Assembly (NCBI GenBank): GCA_017515465.1
Contig: JAFWFV010000006.1
Location: forward strand, 1 to 59,871
Direction: 5' to 3'
DNA: 59,871 nt
Origin: Clostridiales bacterium
GTDB lineage: Bacteria > Bacillota > Clostridia > Saccharofermentanales > Saccharofermentanaceae
How positions within the stretch are numbered: the first letter of the stretch is position 1; the number at the start of each line of letters is the position of its first letter. Positions 9,130-19,402 of the stretch are shown here, in pieces. The notes beneath the pieces are model-generated. The model was not told the origin of the DNA. It was given only the letters and a program-made list of their open reading frames with translations, and did no database searches. The position numbers were made by a program, and so were the translations under genes.

Positions 9130-10095
9130 TTGCCGGGAAAGGATAGAAGTACAGTCAGGTATTTTCTCGTAAAGCTCCTGGAGCTTGTTATTACTCTGCT
9201 CTTAGTATCGTTTATGACATTTGCCGCATTCTCCATCATTCCGGGAGATGCGGCATCTGTTATCCTGGGACCGGATGCCACCCCTCAGCAGGTGGAGAGC
9301 CTGAGACATGAGATGGGACTGGACCGTCCCCTGTATGTCCAGTATTTCAGCTGGCTGGCAGGTGCGTTTACCGGCGATCTGGGCAAGTCCACATCTTTTG
9401 GCGTCAGCGTATCCACCCTGATAGCACAGAGGCTGCCGGTCACTCTGGGAATGAGCTTCATCGCCCTCCAGATGGTCATCATTATCTCATATCCTGCCGC
9501 ACTCATCAGCGCCAGAAGACCCGGACGCCTGGCTGATCAGATATGTTCCGTGCTGGGACACATCCTGTTTGCCATCCCTCCCTTCGTACTTTCCCTCATG
9601 ATGATACTCATTACGTCCGCATTATTCGGACTGGTTACCGTCGGCAGATATACGAAACCTACGGATGATCTCCTGGGTTACATCGTCTGTCTGCTATTGC
9701 CGTCATTCTGCATCGCGCTCCCCAAGATCGCAATGACCTTCAAGTTCCTGAGATCCTCCATGATCGAGCAGAATGCATCCGATCACGTCAGGACGGCCAG
9801 GAGCCATGGCCTGACGGATATGGTGATCGAGCTCAGGCACGTACTCCCCAATTCGAATGTTTCCGCCATAACGGTAATATCCCTCGTCCTGTCGGACATA
9901 TTAGGCGGAAGCCTCATCGTTGAACAGGTATTTAACCTCCCCGGACTGGGCAGGCTCCTCCTGACCGGGATCTCCAGACGTGATTTCCCTCTCCTGTCCG
10001 GCATGATACTCTACCTGGCTCTCATCACCGTTCTTCTGTACTTTATAGCTGACATACTTACTGCCATAGCAGATCCGAGGATCAGGATAAGATGA
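9130..10095 (+). CDS. peptide ABC transporter permease (OppB/DppB type)
   Basis: Inner membrane permease of the BPD_transp_1 family with an N-terminal TM, a periplasm-facing loop containing the typical PGDAASVILG and LGLDRPLYVQYF-like block, then five TM segments. The EAA loop is visible as HVRTARSHGL. The start is a TTG at 9130, with AGGAG 10 nt upstream; the ATG at 9109 is in another frame and soon stops. It overlaps the next permease by 4 bp (ATGA). It should form the membrane channel with the gene at 10092. Confidence 0.92.
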   Translation: MPGKDRSTVRYFLVKLLELVITLLLVSFMTFAAFSIIPGDAASVILGPDATPQQVESLRHEMGLDRPLYVQYFSWLAGAFTGDLGKSTSFGVSVSTLIAQRLPVTLGMSFIALQMVIIISYPAALISARRPGRLADQICSVLGHILFAIPPFVLSLMMILITSALFGLVTVGRYTKPTDDLLGYIVCLLLPSFCIALPKIAMTFKFLRSSMIEQNASDHVRTARSHGLTDMVIELRHVLPNSNVSAITVISLVLSDILGGSLIVEQVFNLPGLGRLLLTGISRRDFPLLSGMILYLALITVLLYFIADILTAIADPRIRIR

Positions 10096-10928
10096 GCAGG
10101 AAAGAGATATACATAAACAGCAAGAAGATATTCTTCATCACAGGCGGCATATTGCTGGGTCTTGTGGTGCTCGCATTTATCGTCAGCATGTTCTGGACCC
10201 CCTACGATCCCAACCTGACTGATGCAGCTTCCAGATTCCTGCCGCCGTCGCCTGCACATATCATGGGAACGGATAATTTCGGCAGGGACGTATTCTCCAG
10301 GATACTTTCCGCATCAAAATACACGATCTTCATCTCATTTGCAGGCGTCGCCATAGCTCTGGTCATCGGAACCCTGACAGGCCTGCCCGCAGGGTATTTC
10401 GGCGGCATCGGGGACAGGACGATAATGCTCCTGATGAATGCCATAATGTGCTTTCCGGGAATATTGCTGGCTCTGGTGGCAGTCGCTGTTGCAGGCCCCT
10501 CGATGTTCAACGTTGTCTGGGCTCTGGGACTCGTTTTCGGCCCTACCTTTGCCCGTGTATACAGGACAGGCACTATGGAGATCAAAGAACGTGACTACAT
10601 ACTCCATGCGAGAACGATGGGCATAAATCCAGTCAGGATCATGGCTGTTCACATATTCCCGAACCTGCTTCCGCAGATCCTCCCTGCTACGGTTATAGGA
10701 CTGGCCAACATGACGCTGTTTGAGTCCGCCATGAGCTATCTGGGACTCGGAGTCCAGCCTCCCGAGGCTTCCTTCGGAAAGATGCTTTCCGACAGCCAGG
10801 CATACATGGCCAGGGCACCGTGGCTCATCATCTTTCCTGCCCTTATGCTGGTCTTTTACATTTTGGGCCTGTACTTCATTTCTGAAGGCATCAGGGTATC
10901 AAACAGCAGAGGAGGTTTCAGCCGATGA
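10092..10928 (+). CDS. peptide ABC transporter permease (OppC/DppC type)
   Basis: Second permease of the importer. The N-terminal TM is followed by DPNLTDAASRFLPPS and HIMGTDNFGRDVFSR, the classic DppC segment, and then five TM helices with the EAA loop YILHARTMGINPVRIM. The 278 residues fit the family. It is translationally coupled at both ends by 4-bp ATGA overlaps with the OppB-type gene and the ATPase gene. Confidence 0.93.
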   Translation: MSRKEIYINSKKIFFITGGILLGLVVLAFIVSMFWTPYDPNLTDAASRFLPPSPAHIMGTDNFGRDVFSRILSASKYTIFISFAGVAIALVIGTLTGLPAGYFGGIGDRTIMLLMNAIMCFPGILLALVAVAVAGPSMFNVVWALGLVFGPTFARVYRTGTMEIKERDYILHARTMGINPVRIMAVHIFPNLLPQILPATVIGLANMTLFESAMSYLGLGVQPPEASFGKMLSDSQAYMARAPWLIIFPALMLVFYILGLYFISEGIRVSNSRGGFSR

Positions 10929-12463
10929 AATATCCCCGCGTCCTGGAAATAAAAGACCTCTGTCTCGGTTTCCCCGGGAAGAGAAATGAATACACCGAAG
11001 TCCTCAAAGGACTGAATATCAGCGTCAGGAGAGGGGAGCTGCTTGGAATAATAGGCAACTCGGGATGCGGCAAATCGATAACTTCGCTTGCCGTAACCGG
11101 TCTTCTGCCCCGCGAGGCCAGGATCACCGGCGGAGAGATCATATTCGACGGTCAGGATCTGCTGAAGCTCAATCCCAAGGCAAGGCGCAGACTCCTGGGG
11201 AAAGACATAGGGATCGTCTTTCAGGAACCCCGTACTGCCCTGGATCCTCTCATGCGCGTCGGAAAGAACCTGGATGAGATCCTGACTGCCCACGGCATGA
11301 AAGACCCTGAAGAGCGTAGGAAAAAGATCCTGGACATGCTAAGGCAGGTCAATTTCGATGACCCTGAGGATATCTACGGCAGATTCCCACACCAGCTGTC
11401 CGGAGGCCAGCGTCAGAGGATACTCATCGCCGGAGCAGCATTGCTGTCACCCAAGCTCCTGATATGTGACGAGGTAACATCAGCACTCGATACAGTAACT
11501 ACCGTGGAGGTCCTCGACCTGCTGAGGTCCCTCTGCTTCGAGATGAAGATCACCATCATGTTCATCTCACACGACCTGTCTGCAGTTGAGAACTTCTGTG
11601 ACAGGGTAATGGTAATGAACGACGGCCGGATCATAGACTGCGACAACACATACGATATCCTGCATACGCCCAAGAATGCATTTACTGCCAGACTGCTGGA
11701 GAATGCCACGCTGGATCCCAGGACGCTTTCCCTCGAGACGGCCGACTGTGATTACACCAGATCTCCTGTCATGACGGGCAGGAACATCGCTGCAGGATAC
11801 TCCAGAAAAAAGATCATATCCTCCCTGGATATGGAGATATACCCGGGAGAGATACTGGGCCTTATTGGACGTTCCGGATGCGGCAAGACAACACTTACAA
11901 AAGCCATATGCGGACTCCTGCCCTACGAAGGAAAGATAGACATCAGCGGCGGCAGGCCCGGTACCGTATTCCAGGATCCCGTATCCTGTCTGAATCCGTC
12001 CCATACCGTACTGTGGCACATGAAGGAAGCCATCCGCGCTGCAAAGCGTTCATACAGCATGGACCTGATCAACACCGTAATGGATGAGGTCGGACTGGAC
12101 AGCGAACACCTGACCCGCTTCCCCAGCCAGCTGTCCGGCGGACAGCGCCAGAGAGTAGCCATAGGCATGTGCCTGATAGCTGAGCCCTCCCTGCTGGTTG
12201 CCGACGAACCTTTCTCGTCCCTGGATGCAACATCAGCAGCGGAGATCCTGAAACTCCTGGCCAAGATCAACCGGGAGCGCAATATGTCGATACTCCTGAT
12301 ATCCCACAATCTCCACATCATAAGGGCTCTGTGCAAGCGTGTCCTGGTAATGGAAAAGGGCAGTATCGTCGAGGAAGGCATAACAAAAGAGATCCTTGCG
12401 GAGCCGAAGTCTGAGGCTCCGCAAGGACTCATTGATGCTGAACGCAAACTACATAATTCTTAA
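10925..12463 (+). CDS. fused double ATP-binding subunit of the peptide importer (DppD-DppF type)
   Basis: Cytosolic ATPase that powers the importer. Two ABC domains lie in one 512-residue chain: residues about 5-255 (Walker A GNSGCGKS, signature LSGGQRQR, Walker B LLICDEVTSALD) and about 275-510 (Walker A GRSGCGKT, signature LSGGQRQR, Walker B LLVADEPFSSLD). Both sites look complete. Most Opp/Dpp systems use two separate ATPases; the fusion resembles GsiA-like proteins. The first signature segment is preceded by the usual Q-loop FQEPRTALDP. Its stop overlaps by 4 bp the stop of the convergent operon at 12460. Confidence 0.92.
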   Translation: MKYPRVLEIKDLCLGFPGKRNEYTEVLKGLNISVRRGELLGIIGNSGCGKSITSLAVTGLLPREARITGGEIIFDGQDLLKLNPKARRRLLGKDIGIVFQEPRTALDPLMRVGKNLDEILTAHGMKDPEERRKKILDMLRQVNFDDPEDIYGRFPHQLSGGQRQRILIAGAALLSPKLLICDEVTSALDTVTTVEVLDLLRSLCFEMKITIMFISHDLSAVENFCDRVMVMNDGRIIDCDNTYDILHTPKNAFTARLLENATLDPRTLSLETADCDYTRSPVMTGRNIAAGYSRKKIISSLDMEIYPGEILGLIGRSGCGKTTLTKAICGLLPYEGKIDISGGRPGTVFQDPVSCLNPSHTVLWHMKEAIRAAKRSYSMDLINTVMDEVGLDSEHLTRFPSQLSGGQRQRVAIGMCLIAEPSLLVADEPFSSLDATSAAEILKLLAKINRERNMSILLISHNLHIIRALCKRVLVMEKGSIVEEGITKEILAEPKSEAPQGLIDAERKLHNS

Positions 12464-13680
12464 GGTCTCTTTGTTCCGCAATTATTACAGAAGTTGGAAG
12501 TAATACCCGTATTTCCGCATGAAGGACATGTCCAAGGAGCGGGCTGTGCTGCTGCCTGAACTGCCGGAGCTACCGCTACCGGAGCAGGCTGGACAGGTGC
12601 CGGCTGCTGAACAGGTGCGGGCTGCTGAATGGGTGCGGGCTGCTGAATGGGCGTGGGCTGCGCTGCCGGTGCAGGAGCGAACTGAGCGGGAACATACTGC
12701 TGAGCAGGAACATACTGCTGCACAGGAACCTGAGGTACCGTAACAGGACCTCCCGATGCCCTCATCTTTGTGGCATACGACTTGCTTACTATACCGGCGC
12801 CGACACATCCTGCGATGATCAGAACAACACCTATTGCGGAAGCTATTCCAAACATTCCGAGGACCTTGGTCGCGGACTTGGTGGCAGATTCCAGGAGCAT
12901 TGAGAATATCTCCTCGTCGGGGTTCAGGGACAGGGATGTGGCCTTGAATATTCCCAGGAAAAATGCCCATACCAGGAGACCGAACACTTCAGTTACGGTC
13001 ATGGCGATACCAATGGCTCTTACAGGTCTGAACTTGTTCTTGTGGATGATTATGAGTACCACGATCATGATCAGATTGATAACGCCTGATACTATCATGG
13101 TGATGAGATTGTTCTTCTTGTATACCGTCAGATCGAGAGAAGCCATGGCGGGTTCTTCCTCCACCTGCTCCTCGATTTCAGCGAATGACTTGTTCAGCTC
13201 GTTAAGCAGCTGTTCCCTGGACTCATCGAACTCTTCTCTGCTCACGCCCTGCTCTTCAAGTTCCTCATACAGTTCTTCACCATACTCATCGAAGATCTCG
13301 TTGAACTTGTCCTCGTCGACCTCATAATCGCCGGATATGAACATGTCGATCATCTCATCCATTGTGAATCCGATCAGCTCATCTGCAAATTCGTTGCCCG
13401 TCTCCAGGTCATATAAAGTCTTTATATCCGAGGCATCATCTATTCCGCCAAGAGTTGGATTCTGGCTCACTATATCAGTCCTGATCTCCTCGATCAGTTC
13501 ATTTTTCAGTTCTTCCTTGATATCCTCGGTCATGACCGTTCTCTTCCAGAAAGTGTCGTTAAACGCGGTGAAATGCAGGATGACACTGTTGGTGAACAGA
13601 CCGATCGTTATCGCCATGATGATGGCAAAGCAGATACGGAGAGCTGTAGCCGTACCCGTTTCCTTAAGCTTATAATTCAT
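12460..13680 (-). CDS. membrane protein with C-terminal zinc ribbon and Pro/Gln/Ala repeats
   Basis: A 406-residue envelope protein, last gene of the GH9 operon. One N-terminal TM (ICFAIIMAITIGLFTNSVI) is followed by an acidic, Glu/Asp-rich external region of about 170 residues, then three TM helices, with the cytosolic motif IHKNKF between the first two. Next come Pro/Gln/Ala/Val repeats and a C-terminal zinc ribbon (CPSCG and CNNCG). The same TM-acidic-TM3 plan with IHKNK occurs in the gene just upstream, so the pair looks like tandem paralogues. The start at 13680 has GGGGG upstream and overlaps the previous stop by 11 bp. No function is recognised. Confidence 0.8.
   Translation of the reverse strand: MNYKLKETGTATALRICFAIIMAITIGLFTNSVILHFTAFNDTFWKRTVMTEDIKEELKNELIEEIRTDIVSQNPTLGGIDDASDIKTLYDLETGNEFADELIGFTMDEMIDMFISGDYEVDEDKFNEIFDEYGEELYEELEEQGVSREEFDESREQLLNELNKSFAEIEEQVEEEPAMASLDLTVYKKNNLITMIVSGVINLIMIVVLIIIHKNKFRPVRAIGIAMTVTEVFGLLVWAFFLGIFKATSLSLNPDEEIFSMLLESATKSATKVLGMFGIASAIGVVLIIAGCVGAGIVSKSYATKMRASGGPVTVPQVPVQQYVPAQQYVPAQFAPAPAAQPTPIQQPAPIQQPAPVQQPAPVQPAPVAVAPAVQAAAQPAPWTCPSCGNTGITSNFCNNCGTKRP
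12595..12724 (-). repeat. 18-bp tandem repeats encoding a Pro/Gln/Ala linker
   Basis: An 18-bp unit (GGTGCGGGCTGCTGAAT-like on plus) is repeated about three times at 12595-12648. A second 18-bp unit is repeated twice at 12689-12724. Both keep frame and encode the flexible linker between the last TM helix and the zinc ribbon, so length variation between strains is likely. Confidence 0.75.
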
Positions 13681-14515
13681 AATCGTCCCCCTTTGCGGAT
13701 CTTTCGTATTCATCATCGTCCTCATCGATCCCCTCTTCGTTGATCAGCACCGCTTTTTTGGAAAAATGAGAAGCAACGATACCCACCGCTACTATAATAA
13801 CGTAAATGATCAGGATTGTGTTAAGCATTTTATTGACTGATTCAATGACCATCGACCCCCACGGTCCTTCCTCGGGCGACACAGTTGCCTCCGCCATTAT
13901 GAGCTTGATAAATCCCCACAGGGCCATGTTGGTTATCCCGCACCAGATCAGGGATATGAGCGATGTGTGCACGGGGATCATCTTGTTCTTGTGGATCTTG
14001 AACATAACCGCAGCAAACAGTACCGACAGTATCACGGAGACCAGGATGACGATATCTATGGCAGACAGCAAGGTATCATATACATACAACAGATCCCTGT
14101 TCTCAGTATCTTCCTTGTAATCCGAGTATTCCCTGCTGATAACATCGATGAACTCGCTGCGGGAATAGGGGCTGTCTTCCATGTATTCATCGTAGTAATC
14201 AGAGAGGAAATCTTCATCAAACTCATTATCGGGATCATCCAGGAGGTCCCCCATCTCTTCTACGGCCTTTTCTGCGAGCACCCTCCTTGCATCAGTGTCC
14301 AGATCATAGTCGATGCCGAGGAAGGGTCCGTTTCCGTCGCTGATCAGTTCATCCATCATATCAGACGCAATGATCTCACTAACCCAGTAAGAGGGATTGA
14401 GGACCAGGTATTCCAGTATCAGGCCATTGATCAGCGCTGACAGGGAAAAGAACAGAAGGACTGCCATAAGAGCCCTTATGCCATTAACTTTCTTTGATTC
14501 CTTGTTCTTGATCAT
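13670..14515 (-). CDS. acidic membrane protein, paralogue of the following gene
   Basis: A 281-residue protein with an N-terminal TM (about residues 14-35), an Asp/Glu-rich extracytoplasmic region (to about 135), then three TM helices with IHKNKM between them and a short acidic cytosolic tail. The plan and the IHKNK motif match the downstream gene, which adds a zinc ribbon. GAGGAGG precedes the ATG, which lies 12 nt after the stop of the transglutaminase-like gene. Function is unknown; a role beside the secreted or lipid-anchored upstream proteins is only inferred from the operon. Confidence 0.78.
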   Translation of the reverse strand: MIKNKESKKVNGIRALMAVLLFFSLSALINGLILEYLVLNPSYWVSEIIASDMMDELISDGNGPFLGIDYDLDTDARRVLAEKAVEEMGDLLDDPDNEFDEDFLSDYYDEYMEDSPYSRSEFIDVISREYSDYKEDTENRDLLYVYDTLLSAIDIVILVSVILSVLFAAVMFKIHKNKMIPVHTSLISLIWCGITNMALWGFIKLIMAEATVSPEEGPWGSMVIESVNKMLNTILIIYVIIVAVGIVASHFSKKAVLINEEGIDEDDDEYERSAKGDDYEL

Positions 14516-14527
14516 ACCGTTTCCTCC

Positions 14528-15493
14528 TCAATAGACAAAAGTCATTTCCCGGCCGTCTCCGGTCACGAGATCTATCCTGTTTTCCTCGGGATCTATGCTG
14601 TACGATACGGAATCCCATATCTGTTCGAATGCAGTATCGTCTGCTTTCATCTCTCCTCTGGGATCGAACAGGTTTGCCTCCCCGTAATTGAACAGGGATC
14701 TGTCCCATCCTCCCTCCGAGACTCTCTTATCGTCGGTCATTCCGAAATACCTGAGAGTACCGGGATCAGTGACCGCCCAGGTGGGGTCGATATGATAGTA
14801 TTTTCCGTTCAGGACTGCAACAGCCCATTCGTGGGCTTCATTAATGCTGTTCAGCGATCCGCATGTGGTGCATTCCACGCCTGCCTGCATCAGCAGATAT
14901 GCATATGCGGGAGCGATCTCCTGACAGATCCCCTTCTGCTCATACAGGAGCCTGTAAGAAGACAGCCTGACACTTCCGTCTTGTTCTGCATCATGGTCGT
15001 AGATGTAGTGTGTCTCGAAGAAGTTATACAAAGCAAGAGCCTTGTCGACATCATCATATCCGGGCTTTATGCATTCCTTCAGGATGGATGAGACTATATC
15101 CTTAAAGTCCTCCACCCTGTCCAGATATTCATCCTTTGGAACAGTGTACACAATATGTCCCCTGCCGCCTGAAACATCACATGATGAATTATCCACAAAG
15201 TAGGTGGCAAGAGGCATGCACTGGTGGGATATCGTCTGCGTAACATTATAAAAAGCAACATCATCAGGGCAATAGAACTCTTCCTCTCCTGCATAGAGAG
15301 CATCACAGAAGGAAAAGAACGATCTCTTTGTTTCCTCATCGAAATTCTCATCGTAGAGCCTGGAATACACGTGAGGATTAATTCCGTCAACAAGTACGGT
15401 CTCAGACGTTTCAGGTGCATCCGCCTCAGGTGCACATGACACCAGGGACAGCGACATCACGCCTGCAAGGATGATGCTCACGATCCTTTTCAT
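14528..15493 (-). CDS. transglutaminase-like lipoprotein
   Basis: A 321-residue lipoprotein (signal with LVSC, Cys about 20) carrying a transglutaminase/protease-like core in its C-terminal half. The triad blocks are visible: Cys in [15 protein letters not shown], His in EAHEWAVAV and Asp in YHIDPTW. Proteins of this superfamily act as cysteine proteases or cross-linking enzymes at the cell surface; which one applies here cannot be decided. It overlaps the GH9 cellulase stop by 4 bp (ATGA), has GAGG upstream, and is followed 12 nt later by the membrane protein pair, so it is firmly in this operon. Confidence 0.87.
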   Translation of the reverse strand: MKRIVSIILAGVMSLSLVSCAPEADAPETSETVLVDGINPHVYSRLYDENFDEETKRSFFSFCDALYAGEEEFYCPDDVAFYNVTQTISHQCMPLATYFVDNSSCDVSGGRGHIVYTVPKDEYLDRVEDFKDIVSSILKECIKPGYDDVDKALALYNFFETHYIYDHDAEQDGSVRLSSYRLLYEQKGICQEIAPAYAYLLMQAGVECTTCGSLNSINEAHEWAVAVLNGKYYHIDPTWAVTDPGTLRYFGMTDDKRVSEGGWDRSLFNYGEANLFDPRGEMKADDTAFEQIWDSVSYSIDPEENRIDLVTGDGREMTFVY

Positions 15494-18027
15494 ACCGTAA
15501 CCTCGATATTCGAGACGCTCTTATGGGACCAGTCGTTGGACAGATCCATGTTCTGCCAGTCTGATCTGTGACAGCTGAAATTGATGGTGAGGGTATCACC
15601 CGAACCCAGTGACCCTGAGCCGGGGGTGATGGTAAGGACCGTATCCCTGTCCGTTCCGGATGCTGCGTTAAAAGTCCCCCTCACTTTATCCGTAAGGGCC
15701 GTATACTGGCCGGATGCGGAATTGACGGCTGCGTGATAACAGTCAAATACCAGAGAGGTTCCTTCTTCATTCGTCAGATAATAATTGATCTGCATATTTC
15801 CAAGGTTGACGGAGGAACTTCCCGTATTCTTGATCTCGAGGGTTCCCGAGATGGAATTGGCAGTGGACGAATTATCGTTATAGTTCATCGTGATGTTCAG
15901 GCCACCTGAGGAAACCTGTCCTCCTGCAGAACGGGTCTCAGAGGTTCCTGATGAGGACTGTGTGGCAGCTCCTCCGCCTGCACTTGTTCCGGATCCTGAT
16001 CCTTCCTCGCCCGGCAGTATTCCACATACCACTTCGCCGTTTTCCAGCAGTACGGATCCTGAGGCGTTGTTATATGAATAGTCATTGCTGTTATCCCATG
16101 TGCCATTAGGGCCTGTCATCCTAACCTGGATCTCAGACCTGTACTGGGACTGCCCTCCGGGATACGGACTCCCGTCATCAAAAACGACAGACAGATAATA
16201 GATGTGGTCATCCTCATTCCAGACCTTCAGGCCATCCACTCTGCCTGACTGCATGTAATTAGCCGTTATGCTGACGCCGGATGCATCTCCGCCTGCCTGA
16301 TATATCTCAGACAGATCCACGAAGTATCTGTATTCCAGATCCTCTGCCGTCCTTGCAGGCCAAGCGGTCTTGTTGCTGATGAATGCCTTGATCTCGACAA
16401 AGCCCTGACCCTCCACGTTGATCGAAGTCTCGGCAGAGTATTCATCGTCCGGAACCTCCTCGACTGCACCGAAATCTATGAGCGTCTTGCCATGATACTC
16501 AGAATACATCGCCGCCAGAAGTCCGGTAAATCCTGCGTTGTAATCACACGCTACCTCGTTCTTTGTGTAATCGTTAACATCGTCCGCATATCCGTCCGAC
16601 TGGTCCGGACCTCCGACCAATGCGCCATACAGAGTGTGCCTGGGCTGGCCGGGTTCACTCTTGTTATCGCAATATGACCCCTGGCTGGTTCTGTGATGGG
16701 GATGCTCGGGAGGGTTCTCACCGAATCCGATCATGAAGGATCTTCCCGAAGAACCGAGAGCATAATTGGCCTGTGATTCAGCAAAGTCCCAGTATGTATC
16801 GGCCTTGTCTGAAGGACATCCGTCCCATCTGCTGTAGACAGATGCAACAAATGCCGTTGTTGTGGAATACCTGAGAGAACCCCACTGATCCAGCCATGCC
16901 AGGCCCTTGGGCGTATATGTGATCTTCTGTCCGTCGGATGTCCCCGTTGTCCAGAAATCCAGGTGCTTCTGAACCGCATTCTCATACGTGTCTTCCTCAG
17001 TTATCTTTGCCAGCAATACTGCCGCGCCTATGTGCACGTCATCCCAGCACATGGACCAGTTAAAATCCTGGCTTGCCTGATGGTAACATGACTTTGCATT
17101 ATCCAGATATGTCTGTTCATCCGTTGCCAGATACAGCCAGCACCCTGCCCACGACAGTTCGTCATAGAAGCCGCTCCAGGAATCATAGAATCCGTTGGCT
17201 GCAGTATATCCAGAATCGCTCCTGGTGGAATCCGCGAATGAATAGAGGCTCCTGGCATGTTCCAGACACAGTGCTGAATAATCGGGATCCGTGTCTTCGA
17301 ATACTATCGAAGCAACAGCCAGAGCAGCTGCTGCCTCACCGCAGACGGCTGAACCGGGATTGCTCCTCGTAACTGAATAGGAGGGTCTGTTCATTGACAT
17401 GACCTCGGCAGGTCCCCACCATGAATGGTCGGTCCCCCCTTCACCTACCTGATAGTAGAAGACATCATCCGACGGATGACATTTGATCAGATAGTCAGTC
17501 ACCCACTTGATGTCTCCGAGTATGTATTCCAGCTGCCCGCTCTGTTCGTAGGCCTGTCTGTCTTCATATACGGACCATCCCAGCATTGCCGCAGAATACG
17601 CCATGGGCAGATTGAACTTCACATGATCTCCCGCATCGTACCATCCGCCGGTCAGATCGATGTTGTTGTCTGCTCCGTCATTGAGGCCGGAATCGCCGCG
17701 CCAGTTGCACCTGACTTCCTCAGGCAGTGCGCCGCTCCTCTGAAGTTCATAGAACAGCACTGACTTCTGAAGTGCCTCTCCGTAGTTGTAATCGCCCGTT
17801 CCTTCGATTCCCTCATATCCATGTCCGAATTCCGACAGACCTGAAGTGCTGTGGGATCCGCCCTCAGCCCCGTCAAAAGGATCGGATGCAGAGGTTTCAG
17901 TGCTCACTGATCCCGTGCTCTCAGCTGTTACATCAGCCGGCATGCTGCTCTCTATTCCGGTATCACAGGAAGCCATGAGCGCCGCCCCTGCCAATGCCAC
18001 TGCCATGATCCTGATAAGTTCTTTCAT
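15490..18027 (-). CDS. GH9 endoglucanase lipoprotein with CBM3c and CBM3b modules
   Basis: Surface-anchored processive endoglucanase acting on cellulose. The 845-residue chain has a lipoprotein signal (ALMASC), a Ser/Thr-rich spacer, a GH9 catalytic domain at about 60-515 ([29 protein letters not shown] with catalytic Asp, [14 protein letters not shown], and [10 protein letters not shown] with the acid Glu), a CBM3c at about 525-675, a Gly/Ser-rich linker, and a C-terminal CBM3b-like module at about 720-845. GH9-CBM3c is the known processive (E4/Cel9G) arrangement. There is no dockerin, so it is lipid-anchored rather than cellulosomal. The start at 18027 has GGAGG 7 nt upstream. It leads a four-gene operon. 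Confidence 0.95.
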   Translation of the reverse strand: MKELIRIMAVALAGAALMASCDTGIESSMPADVTAESTGSVSTETSASDPFDGAEGGSHSTSGLSEFGHGYEGIEGTGDYNYGEALQKSVLFYELQRSGALPEEVRCNWRGDSGLNDGADNNIDLTGGWYDAGDHVKFNLPMAYSAAMLGWSVYEDRQAYEQSGQLEYILGDIKWVTDYLIKCHPSDDVFYYQVGEGGTDHSWWGPAEVMSMNRPSYSVTRSNPGSAVCGEAAAALAVASIVFEDTDPDYSALCLEHARSLYSFADSTRSDSGYTAANGFYDSWSGFYDELSWAGCWLYLATDEQTYLDNAKSCYHQASQDFNWSMCWDDVHIGAAVLLAKITEEDTYENAVQKHLDFWTTGTSDGQKITYTPKGLAWLDQWGSLRYSTTTAFVASVYSRWDGCPSDKADTYWDFAESQANYALGSSGRSFMIGFGENPPEHPHHRTSQGSYCDNKSEPGQPRHTLYGALVGGPDQSDGYADDVNDYTKNEVACDYNAGFTGLLAAMYSEYHGKTLIDFGAVEEVPDDEYSAETSINVEGQGFVEIKAFISNKTAWPARTAEDLEYRYFVDLSEIYQAGGDASGVSITANYMQSGRVDGLKVWNEDDHIYYLSVVFDDGSPYPGGQSQYRSEIQVRMTGPNGTWDNSNDYSYNNASGSVLLENGEVVCGILPGEEGSGSGTSAGGGAATQSSSGTSETRSAGGQVSSGGLNITMNYNDNSSTANSISGTLEIKNTGSSSVNLGNMQINYYLTNEEGTSLVFDCYHAAVNSASGQYTALTDKVRGTFNAASGTDRDTVLTITPGSGSLGSGDTLTINFSCHRSDWQNMDLSNDWSHKSVSNIEVTV

Positions 18028-18076
18028 AACACATCCTCCATCATTTTCAGCATTATTATACGACATTAACTGCATG

Positions 18077-18085
18077 TGTTATCAT
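18077..18085 (+). promoter_or_regulatory. extended -10 promoter 6 nt before the PLP enzyme start
   Basis: TGT followed by TATCAT (18080-18085) forms an extended -10 element. The ATG at 18092 is only 6 nt further on, so the transcript would begin at or next to the start codon. No Shine-Dalgarno sequence is present. The -35 region is poor. Confidence 0.5.
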
Positions 18086-18091
18086 TACACC

Positions 18092-19402
18092 ATGGATAAA
18101 AAACCGTTACATGAAGCTCTTTCTGATTACTGCAGTTCCGGTATGCTCCCCATGCACATGCCCGGGGGCAAGAGAAATACCGGCAGTCTTGCATCAAATG
18201 ACATTACGGAGATCACGGACTTCGATAATCTTCATGCTCCCACAGGGATCATCAGGGATCTGGAATCAGATCTCGCATCGCTATGGAATGCAAAAGAGGC
18301 ATTCATGTCCGTCAACGGTTCCACCGCCATGATCGAGGCCGCCATATGCGCTGCCATGAGATATCACCCGGATGGAAAGGTGCTCGCAGCATCCAACTGT
18401 CATCTTAGTGTCTGGAGAGGCATCGAAGTTGCAGGATGCATGCACAGGATGATCTATCCTAAGGCCTCGGAAGGCATCCCCTTTGCACTGGAGATCCTGC
18501 CTGAAAAGATCGATGAGATACTCTCATCAGATCCGTCGGTCAGAGCTGTCGTCATCACCTCCCCGACTTACGAGGGAGTGATCTCTGATACACGTACGGT
18601 CCATGAGATAACGAAAAAGCATGGCGCCGTCCTGATAGTCGATTCCGCCCACGGAGCGCACCTGGGCCTGGACGGGTTCTGGGGAGAGGATGCCGTGGGT
18701 GACCTGGTGATAAAGAGCCTTCACAAGACTCTTTCATCTCCCACGCAGACGGCAGTAATGCTCAGTTATTCCGGCGCAATTCCATCAGACAGCATCAGAC
18801 ATTATATCGATATCTTCGAAAGTACCTCTCCCTCCTATCTGCTGATGGGTGCCGTATCCGAAATGGTGGAAACCATCCGGTCAGGAAATGCCCTTTCGGA
18901 ATGGGAAGAAGCCGTCATCCCGGCAGAAAACAGGCTGAGGGACCTGAAGAACATAAAGCTGTTCAGATATCCCGGCAAAGACCGCTCCAAACTGGTATTC
19001 ATCTGCAAGGGTACACTTCTGTCTGAGATCCTCAGGAATGAATACATGATAGAAACGGAATCCTCGACTCCCGTATCTCTCATTGCAATGACCGGCATGG
19101 GAGATACTATGGATTCCATAAGGCGTTTTACTGATGCCGTTACCGCCATAGACAACGGTCATCCTGAGCTCGCCCTTACGGATCTTCCATCCGCCATTTT
19201 CCCCGAACACGTAACCGCGATGACGATCCGCGAAGCATCCAGACTGCTGTCCAGAAAGATCAGCTCAAAGGATGCGGAAGGCCTTATATCAGCAGACTAC
19301 ATTTATTCGTATCCCCCCGGGATCCCGGTGATACTTCCCGGTGACAGGATCACAGAGCAGCAGATATCTCTTGCCGGTGGAACCTTATCAGTTCTCTCCT
19401 AA
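18092..19402 (+). CDS. Orn/Lys/Arg decarboxylase-like PLP enzyme
   Basis: Fold-type I PLP enzyme of the basic amino acid decarboxylase group (short, Bacillus SpeA/YaaO-like). It is 436 residues long. The N-terminal HMPGGKRN and ITEITDFDNLHAPTG segments, the cofactor region DSAHGAHLG, and the PLP lysine in SLHKTLSSPTQTA are all present. A decarboxylase would make a polyamine precursor (agmatine or cadaverine); a polyamine importer lies at 46457-50987. The start at 18092 is chosen because homologous sequence begins there; the open frame upstream is antisense to the GH9 signal region. The 3' end overlaps the convergent YidC-like gene by 15 bp. Substrate is uncertain. Confidence 0.85.
   Translation: MDKKPLHEALSDYCSSGMLPMHMPGGKRNTGSLASNDITEITDFDNLHAPTGIIRDLESDLASLWNAKEAFMSVNGSTAMIEAAICAAMRYHPDGKVLAASNCHLSVWRGIEVAGCMHRMIYPKASEGIPFALEILPEKIDEILSSDPSVRAVVITSPTYEGVISDTRTVHEITKKHGAVLIVDSAHGAHLGLDGFWGEDAVGDLVIKSLHKTLSSPTQTAVMLSYSGAIPSDSIRHYIDIFESTSPSYLLMGAVSEMVETIRSGNALSEWEEAVIPAENRLRDLKNIKLFRYPGKDRSKLVFICKGTLLSEILRNEYMIETESSTPVSLIAMTGMGDTMDSIRRFTDAVTAIDNGHPELALTDLPSAIFPEHVTAMTIREASRLLSRKISSKDAEGLISADYIYSYPPGIPVILPGDRITEQQISLAGGTLSVLS

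Noticed and set aside
17846..18091. N-terminal extension of the PLP enzyme
   Set aside because: It is antisense to the GH9 signal peptide and linker, and homology to decarboxylases begins only after the ATG at 18092.
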